Shown: positions 8,517 through 17,865, counted from the stretch's first letter. The stretch is 64,000 nt of DNA from Winogradskyella marincola (GCF_029624125.1 NZ_JARSBN010000004.1:124001-188000), one strand, 5' to 3'. Notes: generated by a model from the letters alone, not told the origin. Numbers and translations: made by a program.

Positions 8517-9730
8517 TGCCGTTTAAAAATTTCTATATCATCCTTTTTATTCTGTTTTTTGCGGCAAGCAGCAATCAACAATCAGGTAAGACAAAGCAAA
8601 ATATTGAGTTACTTACTGAGCAAACATCTTATGTCGCTGGCGAAAATGTTTCACTTCAGTTTAAAGGTAAAGCAACCGCTTCAACTTATTTATTTTGTGC
8701 CAACAGCTATGGCAGTATTATCTTATCTCCAAAGACAGAAAACACTACATTTAGCTTTAACTTACCGCAATCCTTTGCTATAAAAACTGGCATAATAAAT
8801 TGGAGATTGGTTGACGACTCTATTATAGAAACTGGCAATATCGAAATTCTACCTCAATCCAACATTAAAGCTATTGAAACTTACATTGGCCCTCCTAGTA
8901 TTGAAGCAGGTGGTACAGATTATACAATGCTTGTTACTATACCTACAGACCCATTAGACAATCCGTTAGCAGACAGCACAAAAGTGCAAGTAAAGCATCA
9001 ATTTATAAACAAAAATTACAGCAACGACATCGTAATGCAAAATGGCATTGCTTACAGAAATATATATTCTGAAAAAGAAGATGGTCGCATCATTATAAGT
9101 ACAGAATGTTTAGAGCTTAATTCTAAAGAATATGATGTTAATGTGGTACCAGCTATTCCTACGAATTTCGAAATTGATTACAGCAGAATTCATGAGTATG
9201 CAGACGGAAATCAAATTACTACATTTTCAACTTCAGAATTAAAAGACCGTTACGGCAATACAGTTAGCGATGGCACCTTTGTAAATTTTCACCTCACTAA
9301 CTCCAAGGGTTACAAATCATCAACATCTGGACTAACAATTAATGGCATTGCCAAAGCAAAATTTTTGCACCCAGACCACGAAGAACGTTATGATGTAAAA
9401 GCTTATGTTGAAGGTATGGCAGAAAGCAATACTATTGCCATTTTTTATAAAAAAGCTATTGGTGATTTTGAAATTCATTTTTCTGAAGATAAGCGCACCA
9501 TAACTGTAGGACCAATAGAAAGTTTTATGAATCAGCGTGTACCAGATGGCTTCAATGTGAGTTTAAAAATCTTTAAAAATGATGTTTTAGACCACAAAAT
9601 GATTAAAGAAACACGTGAAGGTTTTGCGACATTTAAACTAAACAAAGACCGTTTCCCAAAAGGACAATACAATTTTGAATTTTATGCTGCTGGAACAACA
9701 AAATCCTTTAGTACCATTACCTATGAGTAA
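8516..9730 (+). CDS. Secreted Ig-like/invasin-like protein of the polysaccharide operon
   Basis: 404 residues with an N-terminal hydrophobic export signal (about residues 4-18), then repeated beta-sandwich segments. One of about 100 residues (near 210-310) has the DRYGNTVSDGTFVNFHL pattern of bacterial Ig-like (invasin/Big) domains. No catalytic motif is visible, and no T9SS sorting domain is present, so it probably stays periplasmic or is membrane-associated. The start overlaps the preceding stop and its own stop overlaps the next start, so the three genes are translationally coupled. A structural or chaperone role for the membrane complex is inferred. Confidence 0.6.
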   Translation: MPFKNFYIILFILFFAASSNQQSGKTKQNIELLTEQTSYVAGENVSLQFKGKATASTYLFCANSYGSIILSPKTENTTFSFNLPQSFAIKTGIINWRLVDDSIIETGNIEILPQSNIKAIETYIGPPSIEAGGTDYTMLVTIPTDPLDNPLADSTKVQVKHQFINKNYSNDIVMQNGIAYRNIYSEKEDGRIIISTECLELNSKEYDVNVVPAIPTNFEIDYSRIHEYADGNQITTFSTSELKDRYGNTVSDGTFVNFHLTNSKGYKSSTSGLTINGIAKAKFLHPDHEERYDVKAYVEGMAESNTIAIFYKKAIGDFEIHFSEDKRTITVGPIESFMNQRVPDGFNVSLKIFKNDVLDHKMIKETREGFATFKLNKDRFPKGQYNFEFYAAGTTKSFSTITYE

Positions 9731-11240
9731 TATCAATAAAAATATAATACGCACAGCGTTAATGATATCTTATATCATTCTCATTGGTTTGGTGGTTTAT
9801 GGTATTTCGTCTATTTACAGTTACCTTAATACTGGTGCAGACCGAAGCAAAATGCTTCATACCGAAGTAAAAAAAGTAGAGCAATATCTGCCCCAAATGC
9901 AATGGCAACCTTTAACTAATGAAGGCAGACCAATGGACCAGCAAACCCTAAAAGCCATTGAAACAGATTATTTAGATGCTTGGTACGTAAAGCAAGTTGC
10001 ATATAAAACTAATACTACTGAAGGCATAACTGATTATTATACCGAAAGCTCCAGAGAGAATCTTTATAATATCATTCAGCTGAATACTGAAAGTAATACT
10101 ACAATAGATGCCACCACATTATCTCACAATCCTAAACTCGATTTTTTTAGTGAAGATGGTCAACTTGCTGTGTTAACAGATTATGATGTTGTAGAATACA
10201 AACGCGTTTTTAAAGACAACAAACTAATTTTTGACGCAACAGAAACTTCGGATTATCGTGTTACTTTTTTACTAGAAGATGGGTTTTGGCGAATACGACA
10301 TATGGTAAAATTAGAAAGTCGTCCGTTTGAAAATCAAACCACTCAAGATACTTTAAAACTAAACATTAAGGGCATTAACTACTATCCACAAGCGACAGCT
10401 TGGGATATGTATGGCGACAATTTTAATGCCGATACGATTGCTAAGGATTTTAAAATTATAAAAAGCGCTAACCTCAACAGTATACGTGTTTTTATTCCTT
10501 ACGAAAGTTTTGGCAAAGCCAACGTAGATACAACAAAACTAGACCAAGTAAAACAACTTTTAGACTTAGCAAAGACAGAAGATCTTAAAGTACTCATAAC
10601 CTTGTTCGATTTTTATGGAGACTATTCGGTTTTAGACTGGACCTTAACCCAACAGCATGCAAAAAAAGTAGTTACTGCTTTAAAAGATCACGATGCTTTA
10701 TTAGGTTGGGACATTAAAAACGAACCTAATTTAGATTTTGAGTCCAGAGGTAAATCCTTGGTTACTGCCTGGCTTGACAAAATGATAGATTTGATAAAGT
10801 CTGTAGATAACAATCATCCTGTAACCATAGGTTGGTCTAATATTGAAAGTGGTGACATACTTAAAGACAAACTCGATTTTATCTCGTTTCACTACTATGA
10901 AAATCTTGATGATTTATCGGAAGCATACACCAATTTAAAATCTAAAATTAAAAACAAACCTATTGTAATTACTGAATATGGTATGTCGTCTTACAGCGGT
11001 TTCTGGAAACCTTTTGGACCATCCGAAGACGATCAAGCAGAATACCACAAAAAAATTCAATCGACTTTTGCAGAACAAGACATTCCATTTATGTCCTGGA
11101 CATTATATGACTTTTCTAAAATACCAAAGGAAGTCGTGGGTAGACTTCCTTGGCGAAAAAATGTTCAGAAACATTTTGGTTTTATAAATAAAAATGGAGC
11201 AAAAAAGGCATCCTTTAAATACATATCATCTAAAGAATAA
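9723..11240 (+). CDS. Membrane-anchored GH5-like glycoside hydrolase with NTF2-like domain
   Basis: The ATG at 9723 overlaps the previous stop by 8 bp and gives a normal N-terminus (MSNINKN and one membrane helix near residues 9-33); an in-frame ATG at 9675 would add 16 residues without signal character. The 505-residue protein has an NTF2-like segment (about 60-200) and then a TIM-barrel hydrolase of clan A: start IKGINYYP, acid/base Glu in WDIKNEPN (near 332) and nucleophile Glu in VITEYG (near 417). It resembles GH5 or related endoglycosidases. It is probably periplasmic, trimming or releasing the polymer, as hydrolases of polysaccharide secretion loci do. It converges with the GT4 gene, overlapping 11 bp. 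Confidence 0.8.
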   Translation: MSNINKNIIRTALMISYIILIGLVVYGISSIYSYLNTGADRSKMLHTEVKKVEQYLPQMQWQPLTNEGRPMDQQTLKAIETDYLDAWYVKQVAYKTNTTEGITDYYTESSRENLYNIIQLNTESNTTIDATTLSHNPKLDFFSEDGQLAVLTDYDVVEYKRVFKDNKLIFDATETSDYRVTFLLEDGFWRIRHMVKLESRPFENQTTQDTLKLNIKGINYYPQATAWDMYGDNFNADTIAKDFKIIKSANLNSIRVFIPYESFGKANVDTTKLDQVKQLLDLAKTEDLKVLITLFDFYGDYSVLDWTLTQQHAKKVVTALKDHDALLGWDIKNEPNLDFESRGKSLVTAWLDKMIDLIKSVDNNHPVTIGWSNIESGDILKDKLDFISFHYYENLDDLSEAYTNLKSKIKNKPIVITEYGMSSYSGFWKPFGPSEDDQAEYHKKIQSTFAEQDIPFMSWTLYDFSKIPKEVVGRLPWRKNVQKHFGFINKNGAKKASFKYISSKE

Positions 11241-12453
11241 CTTCGTTGGCGTTATTTAATTTAGGGTTATCTAGGTTTTTATCTTCTATAATTGTCTGAA
11301 ACGTTTGCACATACATATCTGCAATTTGAGACATTGGGTGCGCAGTTGCTGCTTTGTAATTTGTTTTAGCCAGCTCTAACCTGTAAGCATCATTGGTTAC
11401 AATAGCCTCAATAGCTTGCGCTAAACTATCGACACTTGTAGGATTAAAAAATTCACCCTTATAGCCTTCATCTTGTACTAATAATGCTAAATCTCCTAAG
11501 TCTGGCATTACCACAGCCTTACCATAACTTCCTGCTTGATGCAGCACACCAGAACTTCCTGTCGTTGATGTGTAAGGAAATACAACTACAGCACTTTCGT
11601 TAAAAATTACAGGCACATCTTCTTCCTCTACATATCCTGTAAATCTTACTTGCGGCACATGTTTATAATCGTCTTGTACTTTGGCTAAGTATCCTGGTAC
11701 ATTTGGGTTATCGGTTCCGGCAATTACAACTTCCATATCTAAGCCAGTAGATTGTCTTACTTTCTCTACAGCTTCAATCATACCTTCTACTTTTTTATAA
11801 GTTCCAAACTTTCCGAAAGTCATTATTTGTAACGGTCCTTCTGGCAAAGAATAATCTGGCTCTGCTGGTATTTCAAAAGTACCGTGAGGTATTAATTTTA
11901 CGTTTTTAGCATTATACTTCTCTTCTAAAATATCTACATACTTCTGCATAGTTACAGCAACTGTATCTGCTTTTAGAATTAATCGTGTCAACGTAGAACC
12001 TATAAAGCCATATATTTTTTGCATCATTTTGTTTGATGTAAAACCTGCACTTCCAAGGTCTACTTCTTCTAGAATATTATGAAGCAATACTATATTTGGA
12101 ATTCTTTTTAGTTTACAGACCAATGGCAACATTAAACCTAAAGCAGCTGCTACTTTTTTGTCACCAAACTTCATGAATTGTAAATTGAACAATACTGAAT
12201 CTGGTTTTGTTTGGTTGATTGCTTTTGTTACTGAAAAAATAGTCTTGTAACTGTTAAACGACCAACATTCTTTTACTGTGATCTTGCATCCTTCTTCTTC
12301 AAATTGAAGATCTTTGTCGCCTTCTGTTTTGTCCGTTAATAAAATTAGCTCAGTAACATTCTGATGTTTTCTAAACTGCTTTACTAAATGGTAAGCATAC
12401 TCGTTTAAAGTGACTTTACTTGGTGGATATGCTGTTACAATGGCTAATTTCAT
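11230..12453 (-). CDS. GT4-type glycosyltransferase
   Basis: 407 residues with the two Rossmann-like halves of a GT-B enzyme. The N-terminal half starts KLAIVTAYPPSKVTLNEYA. The C-terminal half has IMTFGKFGTYKKVEG and the family motif region FPYTSTTGSSGVLHQAGSYG with the downstream E-x7-E area altered (Asp/Leu-rich), so donor binding may differ from typical GT4. It is cytoplasmic and retaining. It follows the flippase gene on the same strand but 104 bp away, with its own LytTR-type promoter (12479-12550). Pairing of a GT4 enzyme with a flippase resembles PelF/PelG, though homology to these is not shown. Confidence 0.85.
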   Translation of the reverse strand: MKLAIVTAYPPSKVTLNEYAYHLVKQFRKHQNVTELILLTDKTEGDKDLQFEEEGCKITVKECWSFNSYKTIFSVTKAINQTKPDSVLFNLQFMKFGDKKVAAALGLMLPLVCKLKRIPNIVLLHNILEEVDLGSAGFTSNKMMQKIYGFIGSTLTRLILKADTVAVTMQKYVDILEEKYNAKNVKLIPHGTFEIPAEPDYSLPEGPLQIMTFGKFGTYKKVEGMIEAVEKVRQSTGLDMEVVIAGTDNPNVPGYLAKVQDDYKHVPQVRFTGYVEEEDVPVIFNESAVVVFPYTSTTGSSGVLHQAGSYGKAVVMPDLGDLALLVQDEGYKGEFFNPTSVDSLAQAIEAIVTNDAYRLELAKTNYKAATAHPMSQIADMYVQTFQTIIEDKNLDNPKLNNANEVIL

Positions 12454-12478
12454 GATAGTAGGTTTTATCTTTGTTTTA

Positions 12479-12550
12479 CAAATTTGAGGTTTATTTAGGA
12501 CTAAATATTTACATTTTAGACAGTTAGCAATTTACTGTAGACGAATTGCG
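12479..12550 (-). promoter_or_regulatory. LytTR-type promoter of the GT4 gene
   Basis: Two box copies in the same phase start with G at 12519 (TAGACAGTTAGC) and 12540 (TAGACGAATTGC), exactly 21 bp apart. The -7-like element CAAATTTG (12479-12486, one mismatch to the complement of TAnnTTTG) is 33 bp from the nearer copy and about 26 bp before the ATG at 12453. The spacer sequence TTACTGTAGA is shared with the array at 14190. Confidence 0.6.
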
Positions 12551-12557
12551 TTTTAGC

Positions 12558-13811
12558 TTAGACCAATCTTTTTTGTCTTACGACTTCGAGTCTAAAGAAC
12601 ACTAACTGAATGATTAACAGCAAAACCATAGCTACAATTTGCATGTGTACTACTTCTGTAAGGCTATTGTGATAAAACACAACCAGCACAACTTGCAACA
12701 TTCCAAATACACCCGAAATGATTACTGGCACATATTTATCTAATGACAAATAGTAGTAAGCAAATATGTTAGACAAAGCAAACATTGAAGTAGCAATTGC
12801 ATATTGCCATAGTAATGGTGCCATATCGATATAAGCTTCACCAAAAAGTATAGTTATAATTAACTCTGGAAAAAGCACACAACCAATAACTATAATTGCA
12901 GATATGATGGCAATATAGCCTACATATTTAAACAACACAGAAGCTGTTTCTTTTCCTTCTTTTTTTAGCTCTACAACAGCTGGTAATAGCAACATTACAA
13001 ACATCCATGCTATAAAATATACGATACGACCAATAAGTGCTAAAGAAGCATACAAACCGGCTTCGTAAGATTCAAAATAATGTTTTACTAATAAAATATC
13101 GCTGTTGTTTATAATAATTTGGGTTAGCTCATAGAAAGCTGTTAACAGAAAGAATCGTTTTATTTGTTTGCTGTGCGTTTCGTTTAAATTTAAAGTCTTA
13201 TTGAAATTAATTTGACTAGTCTTAAAAGGGTATAAACCAAAAACAAAAGACAGCAATATACCTAAAGCTATAACCCAAGAAGCCTTAATACCCAAAAGTA
13301 AAATAATTGCCAGCGTAATAATCAGCCTACTAAGCATCTCTCCTTGATAGGTAATAGACAAATCTTTGTATGATTTTTTACCTTGATATGTTCCTCTGTT
13401 TACACTCATTAAAAAATAAAGCGGCACACCACATCCAAATATCACAAACATATTTGATGATGATGTATTAAAAACAGATTGCAATTGCGACGCAAAAACC
13501 ACAATTAAAATACCCAACACTACACCAACCAAAAACGATTGCTTGTAAATCTTAGCTACAAAACTTTTGAAAGTATCACCCTCAAACAACACAGAAAACT
13601 TTGCTGTTACCAATTGAAACGTCATGGCTATGAAAGAAAGTACAAGTAGAAATGTAATTAAGACAGCTGCATCTGCAAACTGCGCAGGACCCAAAACACG
13701 CCCCAAAATAAGGTTGTACAAATAATTACCTCCGTTTACAACCAAAACGCTTAACATAAAGAGCTGTTCTGGTGTAATTTTTCTCGATTTTACAATGGCT
13801 AATAATTGCAT
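12558..13811 (-). CDS. Polysaccharide flippase-like membrane protein (MOP superfamily)
   Basis: 417 residues, with about 12 predicted membrane helices across the whole length and short loops, as in Wzx/RfbX or PelG-type members of the MOP (MATE-like) superfamily. The N-terminal GGNYLYNLILGRVLGPAQFA segment is the usual polysaccharide-synthesis transporter start, in which the first helix runs into LGRxLGP. It likely moves a lipid-linked or growing glycan across the inner membrane. It lies 24 bp after the second STAS gene, so the two probably form an operon from the promoter at 14153. Substrate unknown. Confidence 0.87.
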   Translation of the reverse strand: MQLLAIVKSRKITPEQLFMLSVLVVNGGNYLYNLILGRVLGPAQFADAAVLITFLLVLSFIAMTFQLVTAKFSVLFEGDTFKSFVAKIYKQSFLVGVVLGILIVVFASQLQSVFNTSSSNMFVIFGCGVPLYFLMSVNRGTYQGKKSYKDLSITYQGEMLSRLIITLAIILLLGIKASWVIALGILLSFVFGLYPFKTSQINFNKTLNLNETHSKQIKRFFLLTAFYELTQIIINNSDILLVKHYFESYEAGLYASLALIGRIVYFIAWMFVMLLLPAVVELKKEGKETASVLFKYVGYIAIISAIIVIGCVLFPELIITILFGEAYIDMAPLLWQYAIATSMFALSNIFAYYYLSLDKYVPVIISGVFGMLQVVLVVFYHNSLTEVVHMQIVAMVLLLIIQLVFFRLEVVRQKRLV

Positions 13812-13835
13812 GGTAAGGCTTTATTATAATGGCAA

Positions 13836-14111
13836 CTATGCTGCTAAAAATAATTCAGACATAAAATCATGATCACCTCCATCTCCAACTACAGAAAACT
13901 TAGTATGAGTTTGTGACGCATAATGATACAAAGATCGTATTGCTAACAAGCCATTTCTGTCTATAAACGCAATCTGCTGTATATCTATACATAACGCACC
14001 ACAAGTATCTAGCAATAACTTGCAATGATTTTTTAATCCTCTTGCTGTAGAAGCATTAAGTATTCCCTCTACAATAAATATTCCGTTGGTTTCTGTAATT
14101 TTTAGTGCCAT
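13836..14111 (-). CDS. Stand-alone STAS domain protein, second copy
   Basis: 91 residues forming one STAS domain: strand ALKITETNGIFIVEG, helix, strand LCIDIQQIAFIDRNG, helix, and strand KFSVVGDGG. As in the first STAS protein (955-1269), the phospho-loop is D-R-N-G rather than D-S-S-G, so the usual Ser phosphorylation site is absent. It is the first gene of a unit with the flippase and lies in the exopolysaccharide locus. It may act as a scaffold or modulator of the transport or synthesis machinery; that role is inferred. Confidence 0.82.
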   Translation of the reverse strand: MALKITETNGIFIVEGILNASTARGLKNHCKLLLDTCGALCIDIQQIAFIDRNGLLAIRSLYHYASQTHTKFSVVGDGGDHDFMSELFLAA

Positions 14112-14152
14112 AATTTGGTAGATTTGTTTTGGGTAATCGTTTAATTATGACA

Positions 14153-14226
14153 CAAATATCAGATCTATTTCTATGTAAGTTCATTTTATTTCGACGGATG
14201 GCAGTTTACTGTAGATGAATGAACGA
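14153..14226 (-). promoter_or_regulatory. LytTR-type promoter of the STAS-flippase unit
   Basis: Box copies start with G at 14193 (TCGACGGATGGC) and 14214 (TAGATGAATGA), 21 bp apart. CAAATATC (14153-14160), one base off the complement of TAnnTTTG, is 33 bp from the nearer copy and about 42 bp before the STAS ATG at 14111. The region is shared with the divergent TPR gene at 14270, but the boxes and -7 element point to the minus strand. Confidence 0.6.
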
Positions 14227-14269
14227 AAAATAGTGCTTAACTTGCAATATCAAAACAAAATAACACCTT

Positions 14270-16327
14270 ATGCCCTTTAAATCAATCACTTATATATTCG
14301 CTTTTTTATTCGTATTGAATGCTTTTTCCCAAAATATGCAAGAGGGATTTACATATCTTGAAACCGGACAATATGCAAAAGCAGAACAATTCTTTAGTAC
14401 TATTTTAAAGGACTACCCAAATAATAAAACAGCACGTTTGTGCTATGGTCGTGCTATTGGACTAAACGGAAAAGCAGAAGCTGCTAATGCTTTGTTTTCA
14501 GAATTACTTAAAGATTACCCTAATGATTTTGAAGTAAAACTGAATTACGGAGAATCTCTACTCTGGAACAGCAATTTTAAAGACGCTAAGTCTTACTACA
14601 AAAGCCTGGTAACCGAAGATCCTAAGAGCTTTGCTGCGTTATTAGGTTTTGCCAACACACTTTCTAATCTAAAAGAATATGAAGATGCTCTAACCTACGT
14701 CAATAGAGCATTAGATGTATCTCCAGGAAATCCCAACGCTCTAACTTCAAAAAAGTATATCTATTTAGGATATGCCTACAAAAACCAACAAGGGCAGAAC
14801 TATGAAAAAGCCGAAGAACTCTTAAATAAAAATCTAGAGCTTTTTAATGACGATAAAGATACTTTGCTCAACCTTGGTAATTTATACTTAATATGGGAAA
14901 AGTACGATGAAGCGCAAAACATATACAATCGTTTAGCTGAACAACCAGAACATAAGATCATTGCCTTAAATGGTTTGGCATTAGTCTCTCATCTAAAAGG
15001 CAAAGAAAAACAAGCTTTAGCTTTAAGTACTCAAGCCTACAATAGCATTAGCGATTCAACAGATGCGACCATAAAACAACAAACAACAGAGCGCTATGCA
15101 CAAGCTTTAATCTGGAACAAAAAGTTTAAAACTGCTACAACACTGATAGATCAACTTAATACTGAATATCCTAACGACAACTGGGTTTTAGCCTTGCGTG
15201 CTACTTTAAATATCTACAAAAGTAACTTTAAGAATAGTCTTGAAGACTATAATAAAATCCTTGTAAACGACAGTACATCTTTTGATGGCAACTTAGGAAA
15301 AGCTAACGTCTTAAAAGCATTAGGAAGAACTGAAGACGCATATACCTCAGCAGAAAACACTTTAAAATTTTACAACAAACAGAAGGATGCCACTAATTTT
15401 ATTAATCAATTAAATCTTAGTTTTAGTCCAACGATAGAAACCAAAGCATCCCATACGTTTGATAATGGAGATAACAAAGCTTATACCTTTTTTGCAGATG
15501 TCACCTACCCTTTATCAACTAAATTTCAATTATTAGGAAATTACAGCTACCGAACAACCAACAATAGTGTTACAGACGTTTCGGCAAGCGCAAATAACTT
15601 GTCCTTTGGGTTATCGTATCAATTAATTCCTAATTTAACACTGAAAGGTATTGCTGGACTTAATTCTGCCGAAGCCGAAAACAATGATTACAACCAGCTA
15701 TTAGCGGACGTATCATTAAACATAAAAACATTTAAACTACAAACTTTAGAACTAGGTTATAAGCGCCAGGTAGAAAGTTTTAATGCAGACCTCTTAGACC
15801 GCGAGTTAGTGCAAAACAACTACTATGCTAATTACAATCTTAGTACAAATTTTAACTTAGGTTGGTACACACAGTTAATCCACACCTCGCAAAATGATGG
15901 TAATACCAGAAACCTGTTATTTACTTCATTATACTATAACATTTTACCAAAGCCTGGTGTAAAGGCTGGTATAAATTACCAACACATTACCTTTAAAGAC
16001 CAAGTACCAACAATTTACTTTAGTCCGGAAAAGTTTAATGCCTACGAAGTTTTTGTAAACCTTATTAAAGATGAGGCTGTTGCCAAACCAAAAGAATGGT
16101 TTTACAATCTTACAGGTGCTTTTGGTTACCAGTTTATAGAAGACGACCCAAAACAAACAGCATATAGAATACAAGGTGCTTTTGGCTATAAATTTTCTGA
16201 GCGCAGTTTACTTAATGTTTATGGCACGCACAGTAACATTGCTTCTGCTACTGCTGCTGGTTTTACCTTTACTGAGGTTGGATTACGTTTTAAGTTGGTG
16301 TTTTTGAAAAAAGAATTTAAGAAATAA
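14270..16327 (+). CDS. TPR and beta-barrel outer membrane protein, probable polysaccharide exporter
   Basis: 685 residues: signal peptide (MPFKSITYIFAFLFVLNAFSQ), about nine to ten tetratricopeptide repeats (residues 25-375), then 300 residues of alternating strands with many aromatic and Asn residues ending in Phe/Lys, the style of an outer membrane barrel. TPR plus barrel is the layout of PelB, BcsC and PgaA, the exporters of synthase-dependent polysaccharides. It diverges from the STAS-flippase unit. Together with the nearby GT4, MOP flippase and hydrolase this suggests a complete secretion path across both membranes. Homology to any single exporter family was not tested. Confidence 0.75.
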   Translation: MPFKSITYIFAFLFVLNAFSQNMQEGFTYLETGQYAKAEQFFSTILKDYPNNKTARLCYGRAIGLNGKAEAANALFSELLKDYPNDFEVKLNYGESLLWNSNFKDAKSYYKSLVTEDPKSFAALLGFANTLSNLKEYEDALTYVNRALDVSPGNPNALTSKKYIYLGYAYKNQQGQNYEKAEELLNKNLELFNDDKDTLLNLGNLYLIWEKYDEAQNIYNRLAEQPEHKIIALNGLALVSHLKGKEKQALALSTQAYNSISDSTDATIKQQTTERYAQALIWNKKFKTATTLIDQLNTEYPNDNWVLALRATLNIYKSNFKNSLEDYNKILVNDSTSFDGNLGKANVLKALGRTEDAYTSAENTLKFYNKQKDATNFINQLNLSFSPTIETKASHTFDNGDNKAYTFFADVTYPLSTKFQLLGNYSYRTTNNSVTDVSASANNLSFGLSYQLIPNLTLKGIAGLNSAEAENNDYNQLLADVSLNIKTFKLQTLELGYKRQVESFNADLLDRELVQNNYYANYNLSTNFNLGWYTQLIHTSQNDGNTRNLLFTSLYYNILPKPGVKAGINYQHITFKDQVPTIYFSPEKFNAYEVFVNLIKDEAVAKPKEWFYNLTGAFGYQFIEDDPKQTAYRIQGAFGYKFSERSLLNVYGTHSNIASATAAGFTFTEVGLRFKLVFLKKEFKK

Positions 16328-16469
16328 TGGCAGTGAAGTGTATGATTTCTTAGTATCACGAAGCACTAAAGTTAGTAAATGAAAGACTGAATAGAAAGTC
16401 CTATCGGACTTATGAGAGTAAGCGATTACGAACAATGGATTATACACATTATTGTATTTTTTTTTATCC
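16328..16469. other. Gene-free 142-bp spacer with short palindrome
   Basis: The spacer holds AAGTCCTATCGGACTT (an interrupted palindrome near 16397-16412) and a segment AACAATGGATTATAC near 16431 that resembles the ACAACAAATGGATATAC sequence at 18770. The latter may mark the left edge of the cassette-like region 16430-18790. No coding capacity was seen. Confidence 0.4.
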
Positions 16470-17837
16470 CTACCAATATTTACTGTTTTTTATATCTTTC
16501 AATTTAGATAAAAATTGTTGTTCCTGTGGATGATAAAATGCTTGGTCTATCAAATTCATATTTTTATCAATTAGTACATAACGAGGAATCGACTGCATTT
16601 CTATAAATTCAGTAAATCTTTTATTATTTTCTATCTTTTCATCAAACCAAAAAGTCAATTTCTGCTCCAATTCTAAGGTTTTCAATTTCCATTTTTCCTT
16701 ATCATTTTCTTTGTCGACACTAAAGCTTATGATTTTTACATTTTTTGGCATTGACATATCGTTCATCTTCTTTACACCTTGAATACAAGGTGCACACCAC
16801 GTAGCCCAGAAGTCAATCAAGTAGTATTTAGAATTACTTTTAGCAATGATTTCCGAAAGCTTAGTTTTCTTGTCGTTAATGTCAGTTATCTCTATTTTGT
16901 TTAAAAAATCTTTGAATTTTTTATTATTTAAAGGTGTTATTTGTTTTCTGATATGCGTAGAATCTCTTTTATAAAAATCTGTAGTTTTTAACCACTCCAC
17001 CGTTTTGTTATATTTCGTATCTCCTTTGTTATCCTCAAATTTTAAAAAACGGTATGCACCAATAGCAAGAAGTTCAATATAGGTTTCAGAGTTGTTTTTT
17101 GTGTTTAAATTCTCATAATCTAATAACTCCGCATTATTTTTAAAATAATTGAATAATAGACCTGATTGAGCACCGCTAGTCATTATTAAATTGCTATTTT
17201 TTAGAAATTCTTCAACTCGTTTGTCTTTAGGATTTACTTTTTGAATTTCGTCCAAATAAAGCATTTCATTTATTTGAGAGTTTGGTGTTTGGTTATTTGA
17301 AAGTTTTCTGAAAAATCTGTTTAAACTGTCTAAATCATTTATATAACTCTCACTCTCTATTGTTTTATTCTTAAAATGTTTAGTTCTTAAATCACTATAG
17401 CTTTTGTAAATGCTATCTGTTATAATGTTTTTTGGTTGTTTTTTTATGTATTCTAAAACTGTAGAATCTAGTTTTAGTTCAATATCTGGATAATCTTGAT
17501 TAGCTATAAAGTGTCTATTGATCATAATAAAATCATTATTTTTATTATAACTAAAAGTTCCAAAATTCATTTGATAACTATCATAAAGTAGAGGAAGCTT
17601 TTTTACAACAATGCTATCATTCTCAGTTTTGTTTTTAAATTCTAGATAAAATTCATCATAAGGTTTTAACCAAACATTTAAACCTGTAAATGAATTTGGT
17701 GTCATAGTGATTGAAATTGATAAAGAATCTCTCTTTCCAATTTCAATCGTTTCCTTTAAGCTTTCTATATTAATTTGTTTTTCCTTTTTACATGATGTAA
17801 AAAAGAGAAGTATTATTAAAATTATTTCTCTGTTCAC
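16470..17837 (-). CDS. TlpA-like thioredoxin-fold lipoprotein
   Basis: 455 residues with a lipobox (F-T-S-C, Cys16), a long N-terminal region of mixed alpha/beta character rich in Lys and Asn (about 20-300), and a C-terminal TlpA/AhpC-TSA domain with active site W-A-T-W-C-A-P-C (near 340) and the cis-Pro region S-I-P-R-Y-V-L-I. Such proteins reduce or isomerise disulfides in the periplasm; in Bacteroidota the long N-terminal part is common but without assigned function. AT-rich codon use and the flanking repeats suggest an accessory gene. It stands alone, between the TPR gene and a palindromic element. Confidence 0.85.
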   Translation of the reverse strand: MNREIILIILLFFTSCKKEKQINIESLKETIEIGKRDSLSISITMTPNSFTGLNVWLKPYDEFYLEFKNKTENDSIVVKKLPLLYDSYQMNFGTFSYNKNNDFIMINRHFIANQDYPDIELKLDSTVLEYIKKQPKNIITDSIYKSYSDLRTKHFKNKTIESESYINDLDSLNRFFRKLSNNQTPNSQINEMLYLDEIQKVNPKDKRVEEFLKNSNLIMTSGAQSGLLFNYFKNNAELLDYENLNTKNNSETYIELLAIGAYRFLKFEDNKGDTKYNKTVEWLKTTDFYKRDSTHIRKQITPLNNKKFKDFLNKIEITDINDKKTKLSEIIAKSNSKYYLIDFWATWCAPCIQGVKKMNDMSMPKNVKIISFSVDKENDKEKWKLKTLELEQKLTFWFDEKIENNKRFTEFIEMQSIPRYVLIDKNMNLIDQAFYHPQEQQFLSKLKDIKNSKYW

Positions 17838-17865
17838 TAGCGGACAAATCTTTTATAACGGTCTC

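Noticed and set aside
14190..14270. Boxes at 14193/14214 as control of the TPR/barrel gene
   Set aside because: Their orientation and the -7 element at 14153 point to the minus strand; no TAnnTTTG is in place for the plus-strand gene. Bidirectional effects remain possible.
11230..16327. Naming the locus pelA, pelB, pelF and pelG
   Set aside because: Only the architecture matches; PelC, PelD and PelE equivalents are missing and the additional proteins do not fit, so gene symbols would be misleading.
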